Below are positions 11,877-25,141 of a stretch of DNA of 64,000 nucleotides, one piece after another. A model generated the notes under the pieces. The model searched no databases. It saw only the letters and a list, made by a program, of their open reading frames with translations, and was not told the origin of the DNA. A program made the translations under genes and the position numbers. Within the stretch, counting starts at the first letter, position 1; each line of letters starts with the position of its first letter. The DNA lies in NCBI RefSeq assembly GCF_019578655.1, contig NC_063261.1, positions 24,469,126 through 24,533,125 of the forward strand, written 5' to 3'. The DNA is from Ricinus communis. Its lineage: Eukaryota > Streptophyta > Magnoliopsida > Malpighiales > Euphorbiaceae.

Positions 11877-14800
11877 TGTACAGTTTTAACTCAGTATTAC
11901 AATATACGAATGGAACTGTTACCTTCTCAGCTCATCACACAGACAGATCCTACTTCTCTAATCCTTTTTTTAATTCTTTCATCATTTTTTTTGAATCTTT
12001 TATTTTATTTTATTTTTCTGTTTCATCGTCTCTGACTGTGCAGACTGTCTCGGTGTATGGATTAGACTTTGAACACCAAACTAAAGCTCAACACTTTAAT
12101 GATGGAATATAAATTCATAAATTATTAGTGGTTTATCCATGTAATTAGAATATAGTATTAAAATATAATTAAAATATTAATTTTTTAAAATAAAATTATT
12201 AAAAATATAATTTAATAATTAAAAATTTACATATAAACTTAAATTTTATATATTAAAATAAAAAATTTATATATTAAATATAAATAATATTAAAAGATTT
12301 TATGTCTCCCAAATTAATATATATATAATTTTAGTATTAATATGCTAAAAAGAATCTGTTAAATTAATCCTAGCTGCTAGAAATTAAGTGTTTGGCCACC
12401 AACCAAAGATTCGTAGTTACATAGCAAAACATATCTAGTACATAATTCTATCGTAAGAAAAAATGTGAACCGTTTGATCTATTAAAGGATCTTGAGGACT
12501 TTAATATCACATTTCTTTTGTGATAAAATATATATCAACCTCAGTAAGGTCTTTTTAGGCATGTTTACTGGATGATTTAAGACATTAAGATCTTTCAATA
12601 AAGGATGAAACAACTTAAAATCTCTACTGCCAAATGATTTAGGAGTTATCTGCTCTCTTGTATTCTATATATATTTATATTATTTATTATTATTATTAAT
12701 TTAAATATAGTAAAATTTCTCTATAGTATATTTATATAGAAATATATAATTATAAAAGTTTTAGCCTATTTGAACTAATTGTGAATAAAAATAAATTTTA
12801 TATTATTAATAAATTATAAATTTTTAAATTTTGTTTCAAAAAAATATCTTTTTATATATTTAATATAATTAATTATATAAATACTACAAAGAGATAGATA
12901 TTAATTATAAAATCATTATTATATTTAATAAAAATATTAAAAGTATAAAATTTTATAAATATTATTTCACTAATAAAATTAAATATTATATCAAAAGAAA
13001 AAATTTAATATTTAAACTTCTATTAAGTTATGACTTTCTCGTAGTCATCAATTGTATTTAGTTTTAAATATATGACTATGTAGAAATTTTATTATATGAA
13101 AAATAAATTAATTGTCATAAATTATTTATAATTAACTCGCTGTACGAACACTAAAAAATAGCATCAAAAATTCATAAGTGTATAGTTGAGACGATAAAGA
13201 TTTTTTCTAACTCGATTAAGGTCTCGAGTTTGAACCTTAGATTTACAGCTGTGTTAAAAATTTTGAAAAAATGTTTTACTGCATGCAATGATCCGGTATG
13301 TTATAGATTAATTTCAAATATATGTATATAAAAAAAAAAAAGATGGCATCGGAATTATGGATATTAAAAAAAAAGAGAATCGCCATGCCTATTTCCATGT
13401 CCCTAAAGAAAACATTGATTAACCAGCTTTCCTACAAACAAATTCTTGATCTTTAAGGAATTGATCAGTCAATCATTGAAACCAGGCCCTTGATGCTTCT
13501 CGTAGACCATATTAGTTTGGGAACGCAGCATTCACAAAGCCTCGCTGTTGTTTCATGCGAACCTCTTGTTCCAACTTTTCATGGAAGGAAGCCTGTGTAT
13601 TTTCCTTTTTTTTTTAATACTAAAAGAAATAAAAAACTTATTAAACTATTTTATGGTTTAATTTAATTTTATTTTATGGCCTGGGATTTAGTTTTATTAT
13701 TTTGATATCCTATTATAAATAGGACCGTTAATAAATACCAATCAAATTATATAATATTGTTAGCAGGTACTGACATGGTAATTGAAAAAATAATAGTTAC
13801 GGTAGATGGACAAAAAGAGAAGGACCACTCGAAACTGAAACAAAGATAGAGGGAATCTGGACTACTGTGGCGAACGTAGACGGGCCTGAGTGTGACAATG
13901 CTTCACATAAAAGCCACTCTTGTCAAAATTAAGAGATAATTATCATCAATTGGAAATCCATTTTTCTTTCCTTATATTTGTTAGAAATTCTCTAACGTTA
14001 TTGGCTAAATTAATTCTTTTTTTTTTTTTGTTTTTATTAACAAACTGAGATAAATATTGGTCTAAGAAATATAAATTTGATCTAAAATAAATAATCTAAT
14101 TGAGTGGACTTAATGCTCTAATTTATTAGTTGAATGTGAGATTATTAGTGTTGGTCATAGAGACCACCGGATGTTTGATAGAACAACCCGTAAAACCTCT
14201 ATATAAAGGTGACATAAGGCTATGTTCATTAATATTACAATAATAAAATCTCATTTTCTCATATAAAATTTTAAAGAGATGAATTTTTACCGTCAGACAA
14301 AGAGATAATAGAAATCTTAAGTATGAATTCACAAATTAAAAATTAATTTCGCTGTAAAGAATTCGAGATAAGGTATATTTTTAATTAAAATTGTTACATA
14401 TTCTAAACTTTTATTGTTGCCGCAGTGATACCAGTAATCTGATTTATAGATATGATCTTGCTTCATGTATCAAAATAAAAGAGTGAAAAAGTTCACAATA
14501 CTGTGTGGTTTTGAAGAAGAGTTTTCCATGGTAAATAGATTTTGACAGTCCCTCTGATACCATAATAAGCTACATAGATAAAAATAAAAAATAAAATAAA
14601 GATTACACTTTACATAATTACCTTTATATAATCTAATATCAAAAAATAATCTGAAGCTATTTGGTGATTTTTTAATTTTTTTGAAATAGAATATTATTTA
14701 TTAATTTTTATTTTCAAAAAAGCTTTAAAATATAGTTAGGCTAATATTGATCGTCATGTGCATTGTACGTGTAAATTATTATTATAAAATCATAATATAA

Positions 14801-16040
14801 AAATAAATTAATATATTATATAATATAATTAAACATATTTAATTATTTTATAAATATTTTTCTTTATCCGTATAATAGAAATTCTTGTATTGTTATATAC
14901 TTTATAAATTTAATAGATCAAATTTTAAATAAATTCATATAAAATTATAAAATATATAAGTTTTTTTTTTATTTTGAATTAATGACTCATTATCAATACT
15001 AAGCTTTATATTTTATTCAATTATATTTTCTATTAAAATTATTATTTATCAAAATAAATGATTTTAGTTGAATAATTGTTCTTTATTTTCTTAAAATAAT
15101 TCAATTATAATAATATTATAATAATTATGTAATAAAGAATATTAAAATAAAATTTCAATGTTAATAAAGAAAAAAATAAAAAGTCTAATATTTTAATTTT
15201 AAGATTTTTTAAATTTTAATTATATAATATGATATTTTTATAGTAATACTATTCTAATTAAATAAAAATATAGTTTTTATTTTTAAAGAAAATAGTAAGA
15301 AAAAAATATAGGAAGAGATATATTTAAATTTTATGATAAAAATTAATAAATAATTATTAAGTAATAATTATTAAATATAAATAAATATAAATGACAAGGT
15401 GGTCTCAGTTTTCCTTCTTGTTGGCGGTGAAGGCAGCTCAAATACTGTCGATGCAATTTTTCCTCAATCTCAAAAGACTGTCAGCGCAATTTGTAACCAA
15501 ACAGATTAGAAGCACCAATGTGTTAAAAGCATCCGGCCAACCACCTTGTCCTTTGCTCCCAACATCTTTTTCTTATATTTATAGAACCACATTCGACTCA
15601 AATTTTCACTACATGCTCTTTACAAAAATTTTATAATAACAAAATATAAAAATAAAATATTTTATTTAAAATCAATGTATTTTTTATATTTTATTTTTAT
15701 TTTTATTTTTATAAATATTATTTTTTTAGCTTTTATTTTATAATCTTTAGTAATATAAAATAAAAATTACAAATAACAATTAAGCAAATATATAAAAACT
15801 TATATTACATTTATTAAATATAAAGTAAATAGTGAAATTTGACTTTTTATATATAGAGAGTCGTATCAACTTACTACTTTATATTTATCATATAATTCTT
15901 TATAACTAGTTACTGGAAATACTCTTATTTCATCAATTTCTTGTATAATCGTAAATATATATGAAATTATTATTGGATTAGGATTGAACTATATTAATTA
16001 CTAATTAATTATATTAAAATTAAGAAATTGAGTTAATCTA
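11877..16040. other. AT-rich intergenic region between the kinase gene and the repeat cluster
   Basis: The first about 150 bases upstream of 11876 are the 5' leader and promoter side of the kinase gene. The rest is AT-rich, with patches of more balanced composition at 13370-13610, 13790-13950 and 15390-15620 that may be old gene or transposon fragments. I could not assign a family to any of them. The open frame at 15391-15636 has no recognisable motif. No RNA gene was seen. Confidence 0.5.
14130..14600. mobile_element. Possible degenerate LTR-retroelement remnant
   Basis: A TATA-like 'ctctatataaagg' lies near 14197-14209. The segment 'ctctgatacca' near 14552-14562 is the reverse complement of the common plant primer-binding site TGGTATCAGAG, which is complementary to initiator tRNA-Met. 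The two signals have opposite orientation and no flanking LTR pair was found, so this is only a tentative remnant. Confidence 0.25.
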
Positions 16041-16043
16041 TAA

Positions 16044-16673
16044 TCTATCGCGCTTTCATATATATATATATATATGAAAGCGCGAAGAGGATCAGGAATT
16101 TTTAAATTGACTAAAATAGCTTTATAATTAATCAATAATTATTAATTTTATCCTATTATATTCTAATTCTATTTGTAATTAATTTAATTTCCTAATCCTA
16201 ATAGGTTAATTAGTGAATAGAAAGGAGAAGAGAAATTTTTGAACTAACTAAAACACTCTTATAATTAATTAGTAATTACTAACATTATCCTATCCTATTC
16301 TATCCTAGTTCTATATGTAATTAATTTAACTTTATAATCCTAATAGAATTAATTAGTGATTATAATAATTTCATTTATATATTCATTATCCTATAAGAAA
16401 TTGATAAATATATACTATATATCTATGACAGAGTCCAAATAATTCAAATACAATTTTATATAAATATTGAAAACAAGTCATAGAAAAAAGATATTATACT
16501 TTTAATTTTATTTTATTCACATATTAATTCATGTGCTCTTATTATTATAATACTTAATCATTAGGATTATTTACTATTTAATATTATATTATATACTAAT
16601 TTATTAAATAATTATATTATAATTATTTATAATAATAATTTACGTGCGTAATGCGCGTGATGAGTAATACTAG
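16044..16673 (+). mobile_element. Non-autonomous Helitron-like element
   Basis: The right end has the Helitron layout. A GC-rich hairpin (ACGTGCG, loop TAA, TGCGCGT at 16642-16658, two G-U pairs) is followed about a dozen bases later by CTAG at 16670-16673 and a T. The left end starts TC at 16044-16045 and contains a 'gaaagcgcgaagagg' block, which resembles plant Helitron starts. Inside, a unit of about 143 bp is repeated in tandem (starting near 16077 and near 16220). A related 5' block ('aaaagcacaaaggaggg') restarts at about 16684, and a 3'-like end occurs near 20110-20134. No Rep/helicase frame is present. The target dinucleotide A/T is compatible but not proven. Confidence 0.5.
16049..16084. 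repeat. Perfect 36-bp palindrome
   Basis: The two 18-base halves are exact reverse complements. The outer arm is CGCGCTTTCA and the centre is an alternating TA tract. It sits at the presumed 5' end of the Helitron-like element. The GC-rich 10-bp ends make it distinct from an ordinary AT microsatellite. Confidence 0.9.
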
Positions 16674-17175
16674 TATTATAGTATATATAAAAGCACAAAG
16701 GAGGGAGAAATTTTTGAATTGACTAAAATACTCTTACTAATTTTATTCTAATTTTACATGTAATTAATGATTAATCTTTTTCTAATCCTAAAATAATTAA
16801 TTAGTGACAAATCTAATCTAATCGTAATTTTATATACGTTCTTAATCCTAATCCCAATCCTACAAGAAATTAATGAATTACTCATATTATATATATATAT
16901 ACTTATGATGAAATCTAAATAACTTAGTATAAATTTTTACAAAAATTGAAGACAATAAGTAAAAAAAGACATGATATTTTTAATTTTTTTATTGATATAT
17001 TAATTTATGTGTTCATTATTATTATAATACTTTATTAGTTTATTTGAAGTTTAAGTATTTATTATTATAAAATATATTATAATTACCATGTCGGATTATA
17101 GATTTCTTATTAAAAATAAGACCTGTGGTATATTTTATAATGTGTAGTAATTGGTTCGTTGATGTCTATCAATAT
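16674..17175 (+). mobile_element. Second Helitron-like 5' segment, truncated
   Basis: From about 16684 the sequence repeats the internal unit of the preceding element ('ggagaaatttttgaattgactaaaatactctt') with substitutions. It continues through the block near 16905-17000, which parallels 16420-16520. It ends where the foldback structure begins. A similar block at 19808-20134 ends in CTAGTT, so one Helitron-like copy may have been split by the foldback insertion. Confidence 0.4.
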
Positions 17176-19052
17176 GTACTCTCAAATGTATGAACTGTTT
17201 CTATAGTAAAGGTAAGTTCACCATAATGTTGATCTTACATGAAATTACAGAGCGATTATTATAAAAAATAATTATCACACATAAACACTAAAAATGAATC
17301 TAAACATTATAAGTCAATATTTTAAAAATATATAATATTAATAAAATAAATATAATAAATTATAATGTAAATATGTAATGATTATGATGTATGAAAATTA
17401 TACGATAAAAATAGTTTTTAGCCTAACCATTTATCTAGTGTTCTTTTTAAATTTTAAACCTAGATCTAATAAATGAGATGATGATGTGCATTTTCTTTTA
17501 ATTACTCAAACTAATGATGCAGCTAAAGTCTTTTCGACCAACATAGATTGAAATAAAGATAGTATCTTTAATACATTCAACCTAAAGATTTTTATAACAA
17601 GTATTACTATTAAATTGATATGATGGTCATCCAACAATAATAATTGAAACTAATAAAAATATAAAGATAAAAAGAATCATTTATTAAATAAATAAATAAC
17701 AAGATTCATACATAAGTAAAAAGCTTAAACTAAACACTTATGAAACTAGCCTGACATATTTAATCTAATGGTCATTGTAATTGATCGGTTCAAATTATGT
17801 ATAGATATTTAAGGGTATTTTAGAGCTTTAATGATATATTTTTATATATAAAATGGTGAAAATATGTGTTTTTACCTCACTTAAGCTTAATTGTCTATTT
17901 TCAGGAATATTAGCAAAAAGAAAAAAATATGGAGCTAAAAGAAGCTTAATGGGACATGTCCATGTCAAGGCCCAAGATTAAGACGCATGGACTATTAATT
18001 ACAAGGCCCAATGAATATTTTAATCATATTGTATAATTATTATGATTTATATTAAGAATTATTTATGGGATAGTGTTTGATGGAAATTAAGATACTTTAA
18101 ATTTTATCTATTAGATAGACTGATATTAGTATACTTATCTCTAGAGAGATTTATTTAGAGGAGAACTCTCCTTTATATATATCTCTACAAAAACCTAATT
18201 TAGAAAGAAGGAAAGAGGAGGGGAGTTTTCTCCTGCCTGTCCTCTACACTTGCCACCATTATTTTCTCCATAATTCTCTACAATTTTCCATAAACATTTA
18301 GTTTTAGTTTTCATTGTTCTTTTAGGATCTAAGGAGCTTTTTAAGAAGTGGAGACTGAAGACCAATCTTCTTCCTACTTGAAGAAATTCTGGATCTAGAG
18401 GGAGTTTTTACTTTATTATTTTTTGTCTTTCTATGTAATACCATGATCATTGGGTTAAATATGTTAGGCTAGTTTTCATAAGTGTTTAGTTTAGTCTTTT
18501 TATTTTTGTATGAACCTTGTTATTTATTTATTTAATGAAAGATTTCTTTACCTTCATATATTTATTAGTTTCATTTACTATTATTGACTGACCATCATAT
18601 TAATTTAGTAGTAATATTTGTTATGAAAATCTTTAGGTTTAAAAGTATTAAAAACATCATTTTTACTTTAATCTATGTTGGTATAAGAAATCTAGGTTGC
18701 ATCATTAGCTTGAGTGACTTAAGGAAAAAGGTACATCACCATCTTATTCATTAAATCTAGGCTTAAAGTAAAACAAGAAGATTACTAAATAAATGGCTAG
18801 ACTAAATACTGTTTTTAGCATATAGTTTTAGATCATAAGCATTTACATTTGCATTACATATTTATTTATTGTTTAGTTACTTTACTTTATGAATATTACC
18901 CTCTCAAAATACTGATTTCGAGTGTTTAGATTTACTTTTATTGTTTTATATTGATAATTAGTCTTTATGATAAGTGTCCTCATAGTTCCTTGAGATTGAC
19001 CTCACGGTAAACTTACCCTTACTATAGAAATGGTTCGTGCACTTGCGAGTAC
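17176..19052. repeat. Long inverted repeat (foldback element), arms about 0.6 kb
   Basis: The left arm 17176-17781 and the right arm 18436-19052 are reverse complements along their whole length with moderate divergence. Matching landmarks are 17421-17433 with 18790-18802, the 'ctaatgatgca' block with 'tgcatcattag', and 'ctatagtaaaggtaag' with 'cttacccttactatag' at the outer ends. The spacer 17782-18435 has its own copies, in inverted orientation, at 1586-2343 and 19066-19682. No protein-coding frame is preserved. The layout resembles a foldback transposon, but LTR-derived inverted duplication is also possible because the outer 'cggttcgtgcacttgcgagta'-like ends recall retroelement sequences. 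Confidence 0.65.
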
Positions 19053-19065
19053 TAAAAAAGATACA

Positions 19066-19682
19066 TCAGTAATTAAATAGAAAGACATAAAACAAAATAG
19101 AAAATAAAAGCTCCCTTAAAATTAAAAATTCCTCAAATAGGAAGATGATTGGTCATCATTTTCCACTTCTTAAAAAACTTCTTAGATCTTAAAAGGACAA
19201 TGAAAAACTAAACTAAAGTGTTTGTGGAAGATGAACTGTAGAGAATTGCAGAGTACAAAATAATGGACAAATGTAGACTGTATGTGTATTTTTATTGTGT
19301 ATATCATCTCCAATACTTCTACAGAGTCCTTTTCTAAGTACAAAGTTTTCACTATAACTCTTAACTATCTTAACTTAAGTAAATAACAAATAATCGTTCA
19401 CAATTATATAAAGATTTAATTAATTTTTTTTTAGGCCTTGCATAATTTGGCTAGGCCTATTAAATTAGTAGTTCACGCATCTTTAATTCTGGATTTTGGC
19501 AGCAATAACTCTATTAAAATTCATTTGTGACTATTTTAGCTAATATTTTTCCTTTTTGACTAATGATACATAAAATATGACAATAAAGCTAAGCTAAGAT
19601 AATAAACACATGTTTCTATATATTATGCATATAAAATATATAATTAAGCACTAAAATATTCTAAATATATATACATAATAAG
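19066..19682 (-). repeat. Dispersed copy C of the foldback spacer
   Basis: Read on the minus strand this matches the spacer 17790-18435 of the neighbouring foldback structure and copy A near 1.6-2.3 kb. It directly abuts the right arm of the foldback structure, so the cluster reads arm(-), spacer(+), arm(+), spacer(-). Confidence 0.6.
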
Positions 19683-19739
19683 AACTTATCATCTGTACAA
19701 AATTGCACAAGCTGAACAATTGGTTTATGTGAATTAGAG

Positions 19740-19776
19740 GCATTGGTTAGTAATTATAGTAAGTAATTGAACTCAC

Positions 19777-19812
<36 letters not shown>

Positions 19813-20134
19813 AAAATTCGAACAATTCAATATAATTTTTTTATAAAAATTGAGAATAAGAAATTAAAAAATATATATTATTTTTAATTTTATTTTATTA
19901 ATATAATAATTTATATATTTATTGTTATTATAATATTTTATTTGTGTATTTGAAGTCTATATTTATTAAATTTATAAAATATATAATAATAATAAGCTCT
20001 TATCATACGATAAGAAAATACTCATAAAATAATTAAATATTTTTAATAAATATTATAATATATACTAATTTATTAAATATTTTATATTATAATTTTTATA
20101 ATATAATTTATTTGCACAACGAATAATACTAGTT
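19740..20134 (+). mobile_element. Helitron-like 3' segment
   Basis: After an AT microsatellite (about 19778-19809) the sequence 'gataaaattcgaacaattcaatataa' parallels 16425-16450 and 16905-16930. The segment ends with 'gcacaacgaataatactagtt', like the 3' terminus at 16642-16674. The upstream hairpin is degraded. Confidence 0.4.
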
Positions 20135-20691
20135 AAATATAAAATTAAAATAATGTTGGTAATTATATATGTATATATAAAAATTTAAAATATATTTTAT
20201 TTATTTCAATAATTATAATTACAGAGTCCTGCAATATTAAATTTCATTTTAATGGATACAGCACCAACTCGAATCCATTCCAGAATAATAATTAAAAAAA
20301 GAAAAAGAAAAAAAGGTGACCCAAAATAGCGCGTTTCAAATTCTATTGAATATCGAAATCGGAATTCGGAAGGAATATCCATAAAGACAGCAAACAATAA
20401 CTGGAGAGTTTGAGAGTTGACATTGTTTTTCTCACAACTCAACAGTCAAACATCATACTCCTTATTTGCCACCTGGACTTGACCCACCTCTTTTTCATTT
20501 TTATTTTCATATTTTTTTCTCCAAAAGAAAGAAGATAAATACTATTCTGTTCAGATTTTTCCAGTTTTAAATTCGCAAAGAACAATCCTTTGTTTCTTGG
20601 GTCCTCTGTTATTATCATTAATCAATCATATTCTTTTATCAACTTCCATTTAACAGACAACTGAAATAAGGAAATAAGAATTTTGTGTTTG
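20135..20691 (+). promoter_or_regulatory. 5' flank of the SEC12-like gene
   Basis: This stretch holds the presumed promoter and 5' leader. Pyrimidine-rich patches occur at 20485-20520. No unambiguous TATA box could be fixed relative to a transcription start, so only the location is annotated. Confidence 0.35.
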
Positions 20692-23600
20692 ATGGAGCAG
20701 CGTGGGCGTGGAATAGTTACATGTGGGTCATGGATCCGGAGATCCGACAACGTTAATTTGGTTGTGTTGGGCAAGTCGAGGACCTCCAATTCATCTTCTT
20801 CTGTGCTTGACATCTTCTCGTTTGATCCAATTACTACGTCTCTCGCTCCCTCTCCTTTGGTATCTCTTTCTCCTTTTGTTTTGAAACAAACGGTGTTGTT
20901 TTATTCCTGTTTGTTGACTTTCTTTTCTTTGTTTTTTCTTTTTTCCCCTTAAATGTTGAACTGTTGGTTTTGCTGTAGGCAAGTTATGTACTAGAAGAAA
21001 CTGAAGGTGATGTAGTAGCAATTGCAGTGCATCCAAGTGGAGATGATTTTATATGTTCCACAACTAAAGGTGGTTGCAAGTGAGTATCTTCAATTTAAAG
21101 CCTCAATTTTCCAAATTTATTGGATTTCAACAATTACCCATGTATTTTTTATCAAACAATTTACTCCCATGTTAAAGAAATCAATTAAAGTTCAAAAGAT
21201 TGTGACTTTATGTTCTTTGAAGACACTAGTTATTATGATTAGAATTAGAGAATAATGTGGTATCATTATTCTCTTGAAAAATCCTTCCCTTGAGCACAGT
21301 CTTTCAATAGGAGTTTAGAGAACTAACTTCTAGATGAAAAACTTCACTGGCAGCTCATTTATGTCAATACTACTGCAAACTCAAATGAGTGACATAGGCT
21401 AGTAGTAGTAATAGTAGTACATGAACGTGAGAGAATGAAGCATAACACTTGATGAAGTTACCCTTGAGTAACTACTTGCCAACAATATCAGGTTTCAAGT
21501 GGAATTAGGTGTCATAGTTATGTTTCTTTAGGAACTTAAATGATAAAAATTTGGTAATTACGATAACTTCTTTTTCTCCTCTTATATTGTTGAGGAACAT
21601 CTTTGAAAAGAGGTTTGATTTTGTTGCAACATGCAGATTATTTGAGTTGCATGGCCAAGAAACAAACTTAAAGTTGTTGGCTAAAGAATTACCTCCTTTA
21701 CAAGATGTTGGTACGCAGAAATGCCTAGTCTTTAGTGTTGATGGATCTAGATTTGCCTCTGGAGGAGTGGTGAGGAGCAACCTGCTGTTCAAACTTTCCT
21801 ATCAATGGCTTTATATTACTTGCATTGTGTTTGAAATGTTTGTATGTGAATTTAGAATGTAATGATGTTGTTCAATAATCAACTATAGGACGGACATCTC
21901 AGAATTTTGGAGTGGCCAAGCCAACGCATAATTGCAGATGAAAGAAGAGCACACAAGTCCTTCCGGGATATGGATATTAGGTAGGTTTCTTGTCATTTGC
22001 TTATTATTGAAAATCTGTGCATGAATAGTAAAAGAATGCAGATGTATAAATGCTCAAGTATGTAGGCAATAGTTTGCAATGCAAATCTGCAATACTGGAC
22101 TTGGGTCTCTGAATATCTTTAAGAATGTGGTAGCTTCCAGTGATTACTTTGCTGGAAAGAATGTTGTGATCTATTTTTGTAATTGTTAGTTTCCATTAGT
22201 TTTCTTCGTTAGGTTGAACTGAAAATATGTAACCACCTAACAGGATTGATTTTTTTTCTCCACCCGTTGGCCTGAACTATTTGACTTTCACTTTCTGTCA
22301 TGCTCTAGTCTAGATTCAGCATTTTTAGCTTCGACATCTACGGATGGTTCTGCAAGAATATGGAATGTAGAAGATGGTGCGCCTTTGACTACTGTGACGC
22401 GCAACTCGGTATGCATTATTTTATCTACCAATTCTTTTGGTTTACTATGGATTTTCCTCCTATTTGGGGTTTATATTGTCTAAGTTTCCTCTCAGGATGA
22501 AAAGATTGAATTATGTCGATTCTCTAAAGATGGAACTAAACCATTTTTGTTTTGTGCTGTTCAGAGAGGTACTTTAATTTGCTCATTAGAGTTATATAAT
22601 GTTCTCTCTTTATCATTGCAAAATATAAAATTTTCTCAACTATACTATTACCAATGGATCAGGTGATAAAGCTACCACTGCTGTTTATGACATAAGTACG
22701 TGGAAGAAAATTGGGTATAAGAGGCTGCTTAAGAAACCTGCTTGTATAATGTCTGTCAGCCTGGATGGGAAATATCTTGCTCTGTAAGCACTTAGCTTGG
22801 TGATTGGACATTTGATCTTTTATTATTTCATTTTATTTTATCGGTTTCTGTTATAATGTGCTCATGTAAGCTTCTTTGTTCTGCTGTAGTTGTTTGAAAC
22901 TTAGAGTTGGATGTCCTCTGTATTAATTTTAATATATGAAACTTGTTTCTTAACTTTGATATTGAGATGTTGAAATGTATAAAATTTTTTATTGGCAAAA
23001 TAAGAATCATTGGCTGGGCAATCAACCTTTGTCTTGTCGCTGAAACCTTAAATATAACGTCCAAATAGTTTTTATGAGCTATCCTTAAATTAGAATTATT
23101 GACAAAATTACTTCCTAGCCTATTTATATTTAATTAGGGAAGAATGGAGAAAGTCTTAGAATTAGTGTTAGCATTTTTTTTTACGCTAGGTAATCATATG
23201 ATTAGAATTTTTTAACTAGGAAAGTAAAAATTAATTTGCCTATGTGTCAGTATACTTGTAATCATACTCTTAGATATATAATCCTAAAAGTCTTTCCCAT
23301 TCTGGATAAACATGTTTCTTTGCAACTAAGTGATCCAAGAAAGTGTATCCCTATTGTACCCCATACGAGGTAAGTAACATTTTATATTTCTGTTCTCATT
23401 CTGTGTACCGAAGCAATCCACATACATCGCAACCCTGGTGAATTCGTAGCTTTCTAATTCACCAGGAATTGGTTTTGTTATACATTGCAAAATCTGGAAT
23501 GAGATTTCAACTGTAAATATTGTCAGCAGCAGTGCAAAAGATTATGTGTCTTTACATATGTATTTGTGAATAGAACATTCAATTTCAATATGCTGAAATG

Positions 23601-25141
23601 CCAATAAGTGCTGAGCAAATGTGGTGTCTTGACTTTGAGAAATGTTGTCACTAATTTTGCAGCCAGCCAGCTACAAAACATGTGATCGTGATATTGCACT
23701 AATTGAATATACTGACATGCCAATTTTGTTAATCTAGAGGAAGCAAGGATGGTGACATCTGTGTAGCTGAAGTAAAGAAAATGGAAGTTAGCCATTGGAG
23801 CAGGAGGCTGCACCTTGGTACATGCATTACATCTTTAGAATTCTGTCCCAGTCAGAGGTAAGGCTCATTATCTAATTACACTGCTTAAGCAAAGATAAAT
23901 GCATATTTGTGTTGAATGAATTTGCTGCTATGCTAAACTACCATGGTTGTTGCAATGAATTCTGGAAGATGCAGTTTCCTGGATCTTTATCAGAAAGAAC
24001 ATAATGAAATACCATTTATGAAGGCACTGTTTATAAAAGAAAAGATATTCTCGTGGGGCGCTATTGGATTGTCGTGGATAGGTTCCACGTCTCTGATTAG
24101 TGCTTGGAATGTGAAGATTTCTGTTTCAATATAGTAGCATTTTTCCTGCAGCCTCTAGTCTAGTAAATGCTCCTGTTTCCACCAGATTGATAGCTTTTAC
24201 AAAAACAATATATATGTGCATGGTCTGTATATTTTTCTTTCAGCTAGTAATGAGTAATAATTATATCTGTATCTATCTTCTTCATCCAACACCGATTCTA
24301 CACTTGTACTCCATTATGCTAGTATCTGGTACAGATGCTAGCTATTTGAAAATACATCAATTTCAGAAGCTGATTTTTTTTTTATATGATTTATAGATCC
24401 ACAAGACGAACATTAGATTTGTGGATATAATATTCATTGGCTACTCTATTATTACCTCTCTTTGCTGATGTGTTAGTAGGGTTAAGAAGAGCCTCTTCTG
24501 GCTGAAAACGTCTAAGCTTACTTTTTCATGAGCTCTTAGTCCTGCAAATGCATTTTTTGTTTATTCCTTAGTACCTTTCAGTTATATGTTTCTGAGGTAC
24601 CCTCCATCTTTCTATCATCCAAATATAATTACTGACCCTTGACACAAATAGAAGCGTAACAAGTTCCATACAATTTCTTTGCCATATGAGGCAATTTGCC
24701 AAGTTTCGTGCACACTCTTTATTCAGAGGTTTTTATAAGCTTTTGCAACCAATTTCAGTTTCTATGGTTCCATTTATTCCCTTTGCGGTGTCTTGTGCAG
24801 GGTTGTACTCACTACATCTGATGAATGGGGGGCAGTAGTCAGTAAGCTAAATGTTCCTGCAGATTGGAAAGGTCTCTTTCTTCTCTCCCCTCTCTCTCTT
24901 TCTTGCCTCTCATGCATAGCAGGCTGACGTTTTTTCCTTCACATGTGCAGAATGGCAGATTTATTTGCTGCTTGTAGGGCTATTTTTGGCATCTGCTGTT
25001 GCATTTTACATTTTCTTTGAGAATTCTGATTCATTTTGGAACTTCCCTTTGGGGAGAAATCAACCTGCAAGACCGAAGTTCGGTTCAGTTTTGCAAGACC
25101 CACAGTCCTCCGATGATGTATTTGGGCCTTTAGATATGTGA
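20692..25141 (+). CDS. PHF1: SEC12-like WD40 ER protein, probable PHF1 orthologue
   Basis: Spliced CDS: join(20692..20859, 20979..21079, 21637..21769, 21889..21980, 22309..22408, 22496..22568, 22663..22783, 23738..23857, 24801..24871, 24951..25141); 1170 nt, 389 aa, all GT-AG. The ATG at 20692 begins MEQRGRGIVTCGSWIRR, matching the usual start of plant SEC12-like proteins. The cytosolic part is a WD40-type propeller (blocks AVHPSGDDF, FSVDGSRFASGGVDG, STSTDGSARIW, VSLDGKYLALGSKDGD). A single membrane span lies at about residues 330-349 (YLLLVGLFLASAVAFYIFF), followed by a short lumenal tail ending VFGPLDM. SEC12 proteins act at the ER with Sar1 in COPII assembly; PHF1 is the plant relative needed for ER exit of PHT1 phosphate transporters. 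The choice of PHF1 over the paralogue STL2P rests on the nearby SEX4 gene (recalled Arabidopsis neighbours At3g52190 and At3g52180), so the symbol is less certain than the family. Confidence 0.9.

Noticed and set aside
15391..15636. 81-codon open frame in a patch of balanced composition
   Set aside because: No family motif or conserved neighbour exon was recognised; it may be a transposon fragment.
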